Origin: Amycolatopsis jejuensis
GTDB taxonomy: Bacteria; Actinomycetota; Actinomycetes; Mycobacteriales; Pseudonocardiaceae
DNA length: 43,439 nucleotides
NCBI RefSeq assembly: GCF_000717335.1
Contig: NZ_JNYZ01000052.1
Coordinates: 1 to 43,439 of the forward strand
Direction of reading: 5' to 3'
The translations under genes were made by a program, and so were the position numbers. Under the pieces are notes generated by a model that saw nothing but the letters and a program-made list of their open reading frames with translations, ran no database searches and was not told where the DNA came from. Below are positions 23,557 to 32,831 of this stretch, one piece after another (the first letter of the stretch is position 1; every line of letters starts with the position of its first letter).

Positions 23557-24240
23557 GTGCACGATGAGGCAGAGATCCCGGAGGCTTCCCGGGTGCTCCT
23601 GGTCGAGGACGATCGCGAACTCGCCGGGATGCTCGCCGAGCTGCTCACCGCGGCCGGGTACGAGACCGAGGTGGCCCACGACGGTCAGCGTGGCCTGCAC
23701 CTCGGGCTCACCGGAAAGTTCGAGGTGGTGATCCTCGACCGGCGGCTGCCGGTGGTCGACGGGCTCGCCGTGCTGGCGGAGCTGCGCCGCCGGGCGGTGC
23801 CTGCCCGCGTGCTGGTGCTGTCCGCGCTCGGCGAGCTGGCCGACCGGGTCCGCGGCCTCGACGCCGGAGCCGACGACTACCTGGTCAAACCCTTCGAAAC
23901 GGACGAGCTGCTCGCCCGGGTGCGGGCGCTGTGCCGGCGCGATGCGGAACACGCCGAATCCCTGCCGCTCGGTGCCGCCGCGCTCGATCTGCAGCGGCAC
24001 GAGGTCGTGCTGCCGCGCGGCGAGCGGGTGACGCTGTCCGGACGCGAGTTCGAACTCCTGCGCACCCTCGCGCAGCGGCCGAAAGCCATTCATCCGCGGG
24101 CTTCGCTGCGTGAGGGGGTGTTCACCGAGTCCGCCGCGGAGTCCATTGTGGACACTTATGTGTACTATCTCCGCCGCAAGCTGGGCCGGGACGTCGTGAA
24201 GACGGTGCACGGGCTGGGCTATCAGATCGGCGCAGTGTGA
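23557..24240 (+). CDS. OmpR-family response regulator
   Basis: A 227-residue regulator. The receiver domain has the acidic pair at D18-D19 (VEDD), phospho-acceptor D61 (VVILDRRLP), the switch serine near 89 and K111 (DYLVKPFE). The C-terminal winged helix ends with VDTYVYYLRRKLG and VHGLGYQIG, typical of OmpR/PhoB. GTG is the start. The downstream kinase overlaps by 4 bp, so it is its cognate partner. No target genes can be named. Confidence 0.94.
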   Translation: MHDEAEIPEASRVLLVEDDRELAGMLAELLTAAGYETEVAHDGQRGLHLGLTGKFEVVILDRRLPVVDGLAVLAELRRRAVPARVLVLSALGELADRVRGLDAGADDYLVKPFETDELLARVRALCRRDAEHAESLPLGAAALDLQRHEVVLPRGERVTLSGREFELLRTLAQRPKAIHPRASLREGVFTESAAESIVDTYVYYLRRKLGRDVVKTVHGLGYQIGAV

Positions 24241-25427
24241 GCCGCGGGGTGCGCACGGTCGACCCGGAGGCGCGGGCGCTGCGGCGCACGCGGCGGACGA
24301 TCGCGAGCCAGATCGCCGTGGTGATCACGCTGGTCGTGCTCGCCGCGGGCACGATCGCGTACTGGGTGCTGCTGCGCGGGCAGGCGGCCGAAACCGACCG
24401 GCAGCTCGCGTACACGCTGGACGGCGGTCTGTCCGCGACGCCACCCGGCTGCGTCTGGCTGGTCACCCCGGGAGGGCACGCGCCGGGCGGGCCGTTGCCG
24501 TTCACGCTGCCGCCAGCGCCGCCGGTGCCACGGAACGGCGACGTGGTCACCGAGGAACTCACGCTCGACGGCGCGCGGTACACCGTCCGCACGGTCAACC
24601 GCGGCGGCGAGGTCTGGCAGGCGTTTTTCAACCAGCACTACTTGATCTCCGACCGCGAGCAGCTGCTGCTCGGCCTCGGGCTGGCGGAGCTGGTGGTGCT
24701 GATCGCGTCGGTGATCAGCGGGTACGTGCTGGCCGGCCGCGCGATCCGGCCGCTGGGCGAGGCCTTGCGGCGGCAGCGGACCTTCGTCGCCGACGCGTCG
24801 CACGAACTCCGCGCGCCGCTCACCCGGCTGCACACCCGCACCCAGCTGCTAGCGCATCGGGGTATCGCCAGCACGACCGACCTGGAAACGCTGGTCATGG
24901 GCACCCGGGAGCTCGGCGCGGTGGTCGACGATCTGCTGTTGTCCGCGCAGGCGTCCGGCGAACGTCCGCAGCTGGAGCCGGTGGCGCTGGCGATGCTGGC
25001 GGAACAGGCGGTGGCGGCGGAATCGGTGCGCGCGAACGACCGCCGGGTGGATCTCCGGCTGAGCCGTTCACCGGGGCTCGAGGACGTCGTACCCGGTGTG
25101 CCGACGGCGTTGCGGCGAGTGCTGTCTGCCTTGCTGGACAACGCAATCGGGCACACGCCACCGGGTGGCTCGATCGAGGTGAGCCTCGAGAACCCGGACG
25201 CCCAGCATGTCGAACTCCGGGTCCGCGACACCGGCGCGGGCTTCCCTCAGCAGGACGCGGAGCGGCTTTTCGAACGCTTCGCGCACGGTGTGAACGGTGA
25301 AGGACGCCGGTTCGGGCTGGGACTGGCGCTGGTGCAGGAGGTCGTCACGGGACACGGCGGCACCATTGCCGCGGCCGGACGACCGGGTGTCGGCGCGACC
25401 TTCACCCTGCGTTTCCAGCGGGCATAG
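24237..25427 (+). CDS. Sensor histidine kinase
   Basis: A 396-residue membrane kinase. Two membrane segments (about 24-46 and 141-166) bracket an extracytoplasmic sensor of roughly 95 residues that is Pro/Gly-rich. HAMP-like linker AGRAIRPLGEALRRQ leads to the H-box with H189 (FVADASHELRAPLTRLHTRT). The ATP domain has the N-box (LLDNAIGHTPPGG), G1 (DTGAGFP) and G2 (FGLGLALVQE). GTGA overlap with the regulator couples translation. The signal is unknown. Confidence 0.94.
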   Translation: MSRGVRTVDPEARALRRTRRTIASQIAVVITLVVLAAGTIAYWVLLRGQAAETDRQLAYTLDGGLSATPPGCVWLVTPGGHAPGGPLPFTLPPAPPVPRNGDVVTEELTLDGARYTVRTVNRGGEVWQAFFNQHYLISDREQLLLGLGLAELVVLIASVISGYVLAGRAIRPLGEALRRQRTFVADASHELRAPLTRLHTRTQLLAHRGIASTTDLETLVMGTRELGAVVDDLLLSAQASGERPQLEPVALAMLAEQAVAAESVRANDRRVDLRLSRSPGLEDVVPGVPTALRRVLSALLDNAIGHTPPGGSIEVSLENPDAQHVELRVRDTGAGFPQQDAERLFERFAHGVNGEGRRFGLGLALVQEVVTGHGGTIAAAGRPGVGATFTLRFQRA

Positions 25428-25441
25428 CGCTTCCCTTCTCA

Positions 25442-25560
25442 ACGCACCCAATGTGGCATTGGGTGCATCTGACGCACCCAATGTGGCGTTCGGTGCATCT
25501 GACGCACCCAATGTGGCATTCGGTGCGTCACATGCACCCAATGCCACATTGGGGTGCTCC
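25442..25560. repeat. Four-unit 30-bp palindromic array A
   Basis: Four contiguous 30-base units begin at 25442, 25472, 25502 and 25532. Each contains GCACCCAATG, a 3-base centre and a (near-)complementary right arm. Units 1-3 have centre TGG; unit 4 has CCA, its inverse. The array starts 14 bases after the histidine kinase stop. A matching array in inverted order is at 32707-32826. There are no unique spacers, so it is not CRISPR. Confidence 0.9.
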
Positions 25561-25585
25561 TCGGTAACGCGGAGGAAGTTTGGTG

Positions 25586-25605
25586 ACAGCGTTTTAAAAC
25601 ACTGT
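25586..25605. promoter_or_regulatory. Operator-like palindrome before the small membrane protein
   Basis: ACAGCGTTTTAAAACACTGT is palindromic at 18 of 20 positions. It precedes a possible -10 (TACAGT, 25606-25611) and lies 31 bp before the next gene. The AT-rich centre stands out against the local base composition. No regulator gene is adjacent, so a regulator encoded elsewhere is implied. Confidence 0.5.
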
Positions 25606-25636
25606 TACAGTTGCGGCCGGAGCAAAGGAGGACCTC

Positions 25637-26020
25637 ATGCACGGCCCGATTCAGCTGTTCACCGTCATCGCGCTCGTGTCGCTGCCCACGGTCATGTACG
25701 GCGGCTACGCACTCGCCGGAGTGCTCCGGCGCGGCGATCTCACCGACAAGCAGCGCGGGCTGTTCCGCGCCGGGCACGCGCACGCCGGGGTGCTGCTCGT
25801 CCTCACCCTCGTCGCGCTGCAACTGCTCGCCACCAGCGGGTTGTCCGACGGTACGCGCTGGGTGGCCTGTTTCCTGTTGCTGTTCGGGGTACTCGCGCAG
25901 TCCGGCGGGTTCTTCCTCGCGATGCTGCGCACCCGGCTCGGCATGGGCGTGACCACCGGCGGCGCGGTCCTGCTCGGCGCCGCGATGCTGCTCACCGCGT
26001 ACGGCGTCGCGTTCCCCTGA
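25637..26020 (+). CDS. Small four-helix membrane protein, unknown function
   Basis: A 127-residue integral membrane protein with four predicted hydrophobic segments (about residues 4-28, 48-67, 74-96 and 103-125). A polar loop DLTDKQRGLFRAGHAHAGVL has two His residues at the start of helix 2. AAAGGAGG (25624-25631) gives a strong ribosome-binding site. I do not recognise a characterised family. The upstream palindrome suggests induction by a regulator outside this region. It is not obviously linked to hisS, which has its own start signals. Confidence 0.8.
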   Translation: MHGPIQLFTVIALVSLPTVMYGGYALAGVLRRGDLTDKQRGLFRAGHAHAGVLLVLTLVALQLLATSGLSDGTRWVACFLLLFGVLAQSGGFFLAMLRTRLGMGVTTGGAVLLGAAMLLTAYGVAFP

Positions 26021-26056
26021 CGAAACCGTTCGCACCGGGTCGTTAAGCTTGATGAC

Positions 26057-27352
26057 GTGCCTGAATACCTGTCGACTGCGCCTGTCAAGGGGACCCGAGA
26101 CTTCCTCCCCGCCGAAATGTCCGTCCGCACGCAGGTCTTCGGCCATCTCTACGACGTACTGGAGCGCTACGGCTACCTCCGCTACGACGGTCCGGTGCTG
26201 GAGCAGGCCGAGATCTACGAGCGGAAATCCGGCCAGGAAATCGCCGACCAGCAGCTGTACACCCTCACCACGCGGGGCGGCGAGCGGCTCGCGCTTCGTC
26301 CGGAGATGACGCCGTCGGTGGCCCGGATGATCGCCGGGCACGCGAAGTCGCTGTCGTTCCCGGTGCGCTGGTACAGCCACCCGAACTGCCACCGCTACGA
26401 ACGTCCGCAGCGCGGCCGGGTCCGCGAGCACTGGCAGATCAACGCCGACATCTTCGGTTCGGAAAGCGCGAACTGCGAGATCGAGATGTTCGAGCTGATC
26501 CACGACCTGATGGGGGCGGTCGGCGCGGGCCCGGACAAGTTCGCGGTGCGGGTGAACGACCGGAACCTGCTGTCGTCGGCGCTCACCGACGTCGTCGGCA
26601 TCTCGCCCGACCACCTGCCGCAGGTGTTCACGCTCGTGGACCGCTGGGAGAAGACGTCGGCGGACGACCACGCGGCGAGCGCCGAGGAAATCGGCTTGCC
26701 GGACAAGCAGTTCGAGAAGCTCACCGAGGTCCTCGGCGCCGGTCCGGCGCTGCTCGACGAGCTGCCCGCGGAGGTCAAGGCGGAGTCGAATCTGGTGAAG
26801 GTGCTGTCCAGCAGCGCGGCGAGCCTGGTCCGGTACGAGCCGCTGATCGTGCGCGGGCTGGCGTACTACACGTCGACGGTGTTCGAGGTCTTCGACACCT
26901 CGCCGCAGAACCGCCGCGCCCTCTTCGGCGGCGGCCGGTACGGCGACCTCGCGTCGCTGTTCACCAAGGAGCGGATCCCGGGGATCGGGTTCGGCATGGG
27001 CGACGTCACGCTCATGGACTTCCTCGACACGCACGACCTCACGCCCGCCCCGCGCAGCGAGGTCGACGTGGTGGTGATCCCGGTCGCCGAGGAGCTGGCG
27101 GACCCGGCTCGCGAGGTCGCGACGGCTTTGCGCAAGGCGGGGCTGCGCACGTCGACCCCGCTGGAGCTGCGCAAGCTCGGCAAGGAGCTGACCCGCGCGG
27201 ACAAGGCGGGCGCGGCGGCAGTCGTGATCGTGGGCGAGGAGGACTGGGCCGCGGGCGCGGTCACGGTCCGCAGCCTCGCGACGCGCGAGCAGCTCCAGGT
27301 CCCGCTCGCGGACGTGCCGTCCACCGTGCAGGGGATGATCAGCCCGGCGTGA
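26057..27352 (+). CDS. hisS: Histidyl-tRNA synthetase, divergent type
   Basis: A class II synthetase of 431 residues. KGTRDFLPAEM at the start, motif 2 (NCHRYERPQRGRVREHWQ), the histidine-binding HisA motif RGLAYYTSTVFEVF and the C-terminal anticodon domain (VDVVVIPVAEELADPAREVA) identify HisRS. It departs from the common actinobacterial enzyme: after motif 2 it has INADIFGSES, and in motif 3 the usual Gly-x-Glu-Arg is GFGMGDVTLMDFL, so the ATP-binding motif 3 Arg is absent. GTG start with TAAGCT seven bases upstream suggests a leaderless mRNA. It stands alone, away from the usual hisS context, so it may be a second copy. A terminator hairpin follows. Confidence 0.88.
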   Translation: MPEYLSTAPVKGTRDFLPAEMSVRTQVFGHLYDVLERYGYLRYDGPVLEQAEIYERKSGQEIADQQLYTLTTRGGERLALRPEMTPSVARMIAGHAKSLSFPVRWYSHPNCHRYERPQRGRVREHWQINADIFGSESANCEIEMFELIHDLMGAVGAGPDKFAVRVNDRNLLSSALTDVVGISPDHLPQVFTLVDRWEKTSADDHAASAEEIGLPDKQFEKLTEVLGAGPALLDELPAEVKAESNLVKVLSSSAASLVRYEPLIVRGLAYYTSTVFEVFDTSPQNRRALFGGGRYGDLASLFTKERIPGIGFGMGDVTLMDFLDTHDLTPAPRSEVDVVVIPVAEELADPAREVATALRKAGLRTSTPLELRKLGKELTRADKAGAAAVVIVGEEDWAAGAVTVRSLATREQLQVPLADVPSTVQGMISPA

Positions 27353-27360
27353 CCTGACGA

Positions 27361-27392
27361 GCCTGGCACCCCGCATCGCCGGGGTGCCAGGC
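27361..27392. terminator. Bidirectional terminator hairpin
   Basis: GCCTGGCACCCC and its exact complement form a 12-bp stem with an 8-base loop (GCATCGCC) between the convergent hisS and FAD dehydrogenase genes. There is no T-run, common for high-GC actinobacteria. Confidence 0.8.
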
Positions 27393-27397
27393 CACGG

Positions 27398-29047
<1,650 letters not shown>

Positions 29048-29252
29048 CGTCGGATTCCTTTTTGTGCCAGGCCGTGGAAAAGCACGGCGGAAACAATTCC
29101 GGCGGGCCCCGCCGGTGGGTCAATCGTGCCTGCGGTACCCGGTTTCGACGGCCGGTGGCGGGAAGAAAGGACTCGGACGGTGCCCTTGTACCCCAGTCGT
29201 GCTCGATCAGTGGCCCGGTGCAGGGTCGTCATGATCGCCTGTTTGTAGTATT

Positions 29253-29350
29253 CTGGGGGTGTCGAGGTTGATCGCCTTGCTTGCGAACCCTCGACCTGGC
29301 CTGTTGCCGGAGGTCGACCCCCAGGGCTTCCGGTGACAGGCCTCTTTTAT
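29253..29350 (+). ncRNA. Candidate structured RNA (three-way junction with terminator-like end)
   Basis: Within the 340-bp gap between the FAD dehydrogenase and flavodoxin genes the plus strand can fold as: P1 CTGGGGGT (29253-29260) with 29317-29324; P2 GTCGAGG (29261-29267) with 29289-29295; P3 CTGGC (29296-29300) with 29306-29310; then a stem 29325-29329/29338-29342 followed by TCTTTTAT. TAGTATTCT (29246-29254) could be a -10. TCGACCT (29291-29297) can instead pair with 29311-29317, so two folds compete. On the minus strand it would lie in the leader of the FAD dehydrogenase. I match no known RNA family. The rest of the gap, 29048-29245, shows nothing I can name. Confidence 0.35.
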
Positions 29351-29360
29351 GCGCCCCGGT

Positions 29361-29384
29361 ATTCCTGCTCAGCCGAGCAGGAAT
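29361..29384 (-). terminator. Hairpin after the flavodoxin-like gene
   Basis: ATTCCTGCTC and its exact complement form a 10-bp stem with tetraloop AGCC, beginning four bases after the stop of the flavodoxin-like gene. It is a likely terminator for that gene. Confidence 0.7.
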
Positions 29385-29387
29385 TGC

Positions 29388-29837
29388 TCACATGAGCGTG
29401 GCGGCAAGGGTTCCGCCGAGTTCGGTCAATGCTTCCAGTGTGGCTTTGTCCGGTTCACCCGTCACGAGCACCGGTTCGGCGACGCGGTTCCAGCCGAGCC
29501 CGGTGGTGATCGCGTCGAGTTGCCGCACGGTCCCGGACGTGTCGTTGTTGCCGTGCACGTACGCCCCGAACGGGCGGCCTTTCGTCGAATCCAGGCACGG
29601 GTAGTAAATGGTGTCGAAGAAATGTTTCAGTGCCCCGCTCATACTGCCGAGATTCGCCGGAGTGCCGAGGAGATAACCGTCGGCGGCGAGCACGTCGGCG
29701 ACCGTCGCACCGAGTGCGGGACGGCGCACCACGTCGACGCCCTCGATGTCCGGATGGTTCGCCCCGGCGAGCACTGCCTCGAACATCGCCTGCATCGACG
29801 GCGACGGCGTGTGGTGCACGATCAACAGCGTTGCCAT
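29388..29837 (-). CDS. Flavodoxin-like / NAD(P)H-dependent FMN reductase-like protein
   Basis: A 149-residue flavodoxin-fold protein. The phosphate loop is VHHTPSPSMQAMFEAVLAG at the N-terminus, the isoalloxazine-contact loop is LGTPANLGSMSGALKHFFDT (the WrbA/FMN_red-like G-T-P-x-x-x-G-x-x-x-G-x-x-K pattern), and the third flavin contact is YVHGNNDTSG. FMN binding is therefore likely. Its electron partner and substrate are not known. It lies just downstream of the phosphohexomutase on the same strand, 27 bp away, so it may be cotranscribed. Confidence 0.85.
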   Translation of the reverse strand: MATLLIVHHTPSPSMQAMFEAVLAGANHPDIEGVDVVRRPALGATVADVLAADGYLLGTPANLGSMSGALKHFFDTIYYPCLDSTKGRPFGAYVHGNNDTSGTVRQLDAITTGLGWNRVAEPVLVTGEPDKATLEALTELGGTLAATLM

Positions 29838-29864
29838 ACCCCGAAGCCTCCCATCGGCCGCGGC

Positions 29865-31493
29865 TCAGCGCAGCAGCGCGGTGATGTCGTCGCGTACCGC
29901 AGCGAGCACCTCCGCGGCGCTGCGCCGAGCGTCGGCCAGGTCGCCGGTCACCGGCGTGACCACCTGCAGGTACGCCTTGAGCTTCGGCTCGGTGCCGGAC
30001 GGCCGGACGACCACGCGTACGCCGTCGCCGCTCAACCGCAGCACGTCCGCCGACGGCAGCAGGTCTTCGAGCGTCACCCCGACGCCGCCGAGGCTGGCCG
30101 GTGGCGCCGACCGCAGCGCGGCCATCAGCCGTCCGCGTACGGCAAGATCGTTGACCCGCAAGGAAACCTGGTCGGTGAGATGGATGCCGTGGCGGGTCGC
30201 GATGTCGTCGAGGACGTCGAGCGGACCGCGGCCTTCGGACTTGAGCGAGGCGGCCAGGTCCGCGGCGACGACCGCGGCCGCGATCCCGTCCTTGTCCCGC
30301 ACAAAGGCCGGGTTCACGCACAGGCCGAGCGCTTCCTCATACGCGAACACCAGCCCGTCGCCCGCCCGGACGAGCCACTTGAACCCGGTGAGCGTTTCGG
30401 CGTACCGCGCGCCTTTTTCCTTCGCCAGCTCCCCGAGCAGCGACGAGGACACGATGGTGGTCGCCACGAGCGGGTCCGGATTGTCCGTTGTGGACAGCAG
30501 ACGGGCGCCGAGGAGCACGCCGGTTTCGTCGCCACGCAGCATTCGCCAGCCGTCCGGGCCGCGGACGCCCAATGCGCAGCGGTCGGCGTCCGGGTCGAGC
30601 GCCACGGCCAGGTCAGCGTCCACTTCGGACGCCAGCTCCAGCAGAAGGTCGGTCGCGCCAGGCTCTTCGGGGTTCGGGAACGAGACGGTGGGGAAGTCGG
30701 CATCGGGCGCGGACTGCGCCGGGACGAGGTGTACGTCGGTGAATCCGGCACGGGAAAGCGCCGCCTGCAAGGTCTCTGCGCCGACGCCGTGCAGCGCGGT
30801 GGCCGCGATTCGCAACTCCCGCGAGGTGCCGTGGGGGAGCGCGGCGACGGCGGACAGGTACGCGGCACGCGGGTCGACGACCTCGGCGCCAGGCGCGCGC
30901 GGAACGCTTCGCGCAGGCGGTGCCGACTGGATGGCCCGCTCGATTTCGCCGTCGGACGGAGGCACGATCTGGCCGCCGGTGGCGTCGTAGAGCTTGTACC
31001 CGTTGTCCGCGGGCGGGTTGTGCGACGCCGTGATCTGGACCCCGGCGACGGCGCCGTAATGCAGCACGGAGAACGCCAGCAACGGCGTCGGCAACGGCTG
31101 CGGCAGTACCTTTACCGCAAATCCGGCAGCCGTGAGCACCTCGGCGGCGGCCGTGGCGAAGGCTTCCGAACCGTGCCGCGCATCGCGGCCGACCACGACC
31201 ACTCCGCCCACGTGCCCGTGCGCGGTGAGCCACGCCGCGACCCCCGCGGTGGTCCGCGTGACCACGGCGACGTTCATCCCGTTCGGCCCCGCGCGCACCG
31301 GCCCGCGCAACCCCGCGGTCCCGAATTCCAGCGGACCCGCCATGCGGTCGGCGACCTCGGCGGCCGCACCGGGTTCCCGTCCGATCGCGCGGGCGAGGAC
31401 GGCGGTCATTTCTTGCCGCGTTGCCGGGTCCGGATCTTCGGTGATCCAGCGGTAGACGGCGTCACGGAGTTCGGAAGCGAGGCTGTCGGACAC
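29865..31493 (-). CDS. Phosphoglucomutase/phosphomannomutase (phosphohexomutase)
   Basis: A 542-residue alpha-D-phosphohexomutase. The phosphoserine loop is ITASHNPPADNGYK, the Mg-binding loop is LDPDADRCALGV, and the C-terminal phosphate-binding motif is RPSGTEPKLKAYL. The sugar-binding loop reads AYEEALGLCVNP rather than the G-E-x-S-G of the commonest enzymes, a variant found in the PmmB/phosphopentomutase-like group. It isomerises phosphosugars (hexose 1-P/6-P, or possibly ribose 1-P/5-P). In mycobacteria pmmB lies beside deoD and upp; here purine nucleoside phosphorylase is nearby, so a phosphopentomutase role in nucleoside salvage is plausible. GTG start with minus-strand TAGGCT six bases before it. 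Confidence 0.9.
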   Translation of the reverse strand: MSDSLASELRDAVYRWITEDPDPATRQEMTAVLARAIGREPGAAAEVADRMAGPLEFGTAGLRGPVRAGPNGMNVAVVTRTTAGVAAWLTAHGHVGGVVVVGRDARHGSEAFATAAAEVLTAAGFAVKVLPQPLPTPLLAFSVLHYGAVAGVQITASHNPPADNGYKLYDATGGQIVPPSDGEIERAIQSAPPARSVPRAPGAEVVDPRAAYLSAVAALPHGTSRELRIAATALHGVGAETLQAALSRAGFTDVHLVPAQSAPDADFPTVSFPNPEEPGATDLLLELASEVDADLAVALDPDADRCALGVRGPDGWRMLRGDETGVLLGARLLSTTDNPDPLVATTIVSSSLLGELAKEKGARYAETLTGFKWLVRAGDGLVFAYEEALGLCVNPAFVRDKDGIAAAVVAADLAASLKSEGRGPLDVLDDIATRHGIHLTDQVSLRVNDLAVRGRLMAALRSAPPASLGGVGVTLEDLLPSADVLRLSGDGVRVVVRPSGTEPKLKAYLQVVTPVTGDLADARRSAAEVLAAVRDDITALLR

Positions 31494-31550
31494 CGGAACA
31501 GCCTACGCGGAAACGGCAAAACGGGTGGCGGTCAACGATAAGCTCGGGTG

Positions 31551-32702
31551 GTGCGCATGATCTTCACGTCCCTTGCCTCCTACGGCCACCTGTACCCGTT
31601 GCTGCCGCTCGCCGTCGCCGCCCGTGCCGCGGGGCACGAGGTGGTCTTCGCGACGGACCCCGACTTCCATCCCACGCTCGAAAAGGCCGGTCTCGACACG
31701 GCCGCCGCCGGGCTGACGCTGCAGAAGGCGTTCGCCGGCGCGTTCGAAGGAGAACCCCGCCGCCGCGAGGACATCCCACCGGACGAGGTCACCGCGATGA
31801 TCGGCCAGGTGTTCGGCCGGGTGCTGCCCACCCGGTTCGCGGCCGACCTCGCGCCGCTGATCGCCGAGCGGAAACCGGACCTGCTCGTGTACGAAATGGG
31901 CAATCCGGGCGGGGCCTTCGCGGCTTTCCGCGCCGGGGTTCCGGCGGTGGCCCACGGCTTCGGCCGGGTTTCCGGCGGCGAGATCATGGGGGCGATCAGC
32001 GGGCAGATCGACGCCCTCGCCACCGAAGCCGGGCTCACCGGCGAGAGTCACTTCTTCTGGGGCCACCCGTTCGTCGACATCTGCCCGCCGTCGGTGCAGG
32101 CCGCCGACGTGCACCTCGGCGCCCGGCGCGTGCCGTTGCGCCCGATCGGCTGGAGTGAAGTGGCGGACCTGCCGTCCGGGATCGCGGGCCGCGACCGCAG
32201 CCGCCCGCTGGTGTACCTCACGCTGGGTACCACCATGGCCAGCCAGGCGCAACTGCTCGTCTCGGCGCTGCAGGGGCTGGCTGCGCTGGAGGTGGACGTG
32301 CTCGTCGCGACCGGCCCGGCCGTCGACGTCGCCTCGCTCGGCGAGGTGCCGCCGAATGTCCGGCTGGAGGCATGGGTGCCGCAGTCGGAGCTGCTGCCGT
32401 ACGTCGATTTGGTGGTGCACCACGGCGGAAGCGGCACCACGATGGGTGCGTTTTCCGCCGGGGTACCGCAGCTGGTGCTGCCGCAAGGGGCAGACCAGTT
32501 CACCAACGCCGAGGCCGTGACAGCCGTCGGAGCGGGTGCGCAACTGCTCGGCGAGGAGGTCACAACGGACGCGGTCCGCGAAAACGCCCGGCGGTTGCTG
32601 TCCGACAGTGCGGTGGCGGACGTGGTGCGTGCGCTGGCTGCAGAAGTCGCGGCCATGCCGTCGCCGGAGGAGGTGGCTGCGCAACTGCCGGACTTCGCCT
32701 GA
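31551..32702 (+). CDS. GT-B glycosyltransferase (macroside/UGT-like)
   Basis: A 383-residue glycosyltransferase of the GT1 type. The N-terminal half begins MRMIFTSLASYGHLYPLLPL with the conserved GH-x-x-P acceptor-side motif, and the C-terminal half carries the nucleotide-sugar signature HHGGSGTTMGAFSAGVPQLV then LPQGADQFTNAEAV. Such enzymes transfer a sugar from an NDP-sugar to a small molecule, often a polyketide or other natural product, and some inactivate antibiotics. The acceptor is not deducible. GTG 31551 is chosen because TAAGCT (31539-31544) ends six bases before it; GTG 31548 and ATG 31557 are alternatives. It is divergent from the phosphohexomutase. A palindromic array starts within five bases of its stop. 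Confidence 0.9.
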   Translation: MRMIFTSLASYGHLYPLLPLAVAARAAGHEVVFATDPDFHPTLEKAGLDTAAAGLTLQKAFAGAFEGEPRRREDIPPDEVTAMIGQVFGRVLPTRFAADLAPLIAERKPDLLVYEMGNPGGAFAAFRAGVPAVAHGFGRVSGGEIMGAISGQIDALATEAGLTGESHFFWGHPFVDICPPSVQAADVHLGARRVPLRPIGWSEVADLPSGIAGRDRSRPLVYLTLGTTMASQAQLLVSALQGLAALEVDVLVATGPAVDVASLGEVPPNVRLEAWVPQSELLPYVDLVVHHGGSGTTMGAFSAGVPQLVLPQGADQFTNAEAVTAVGAGAQLLGEEVTTDAVRENARRLLSDSAVADVVRALAAEVAAMPSPEEVAAQLPDFA

Positions 32703-32706
32703 CGTC

Positions 32707-32826
32707 GCGACCCCAATGTGGCATTGGGTGCATCTGACGCACCCAATGCCACATTGGTTGCATGTGACGCACCCAATGCCACATTGGTTGCATGTGACGC
32801 ACCCAATGCCACATTGGGGCGCTCGC
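32707..32826. repeat. Four-unit 30-bp palindromic array B
   Basis: Contiguous 30-base units at about 32707, 32737, 32767 and 32797. Unit 1 has centre TGG, units 2-4 have CCA; units 2 and 3 are identical. Read on the opposite strand the order is that of array A at 25442-25560, so the two are inverted copies. It lies between the convergent glycosyltransferase and purine nucleoside phosphorylase genes, ending five bases before the stop of the latter. Confidence 0.9.
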
Positions 32827-32831
32827 GGGGG

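Noticed and set aside
25442..25560. CRISPR array (30-bp regular repeats)
   Set aside because: Units are contiguous with no unique spacers, they vary between copies, and no cas genes are present.
25439..27376. 645-codon open frame opposite hisS and the small membrane protein
   Set aside because: Antisense shadow. Its end runs through palindromic array A, giving HWVR-type repeats, and it has no recognisable motif.
29253..29350. tRNA or small SRP RNA
   Set aside because: No acceptor stem with T-arm geometry, no CCA and no anticodon arm; the conserved GGAAG/AGCAG SRP core is absent.
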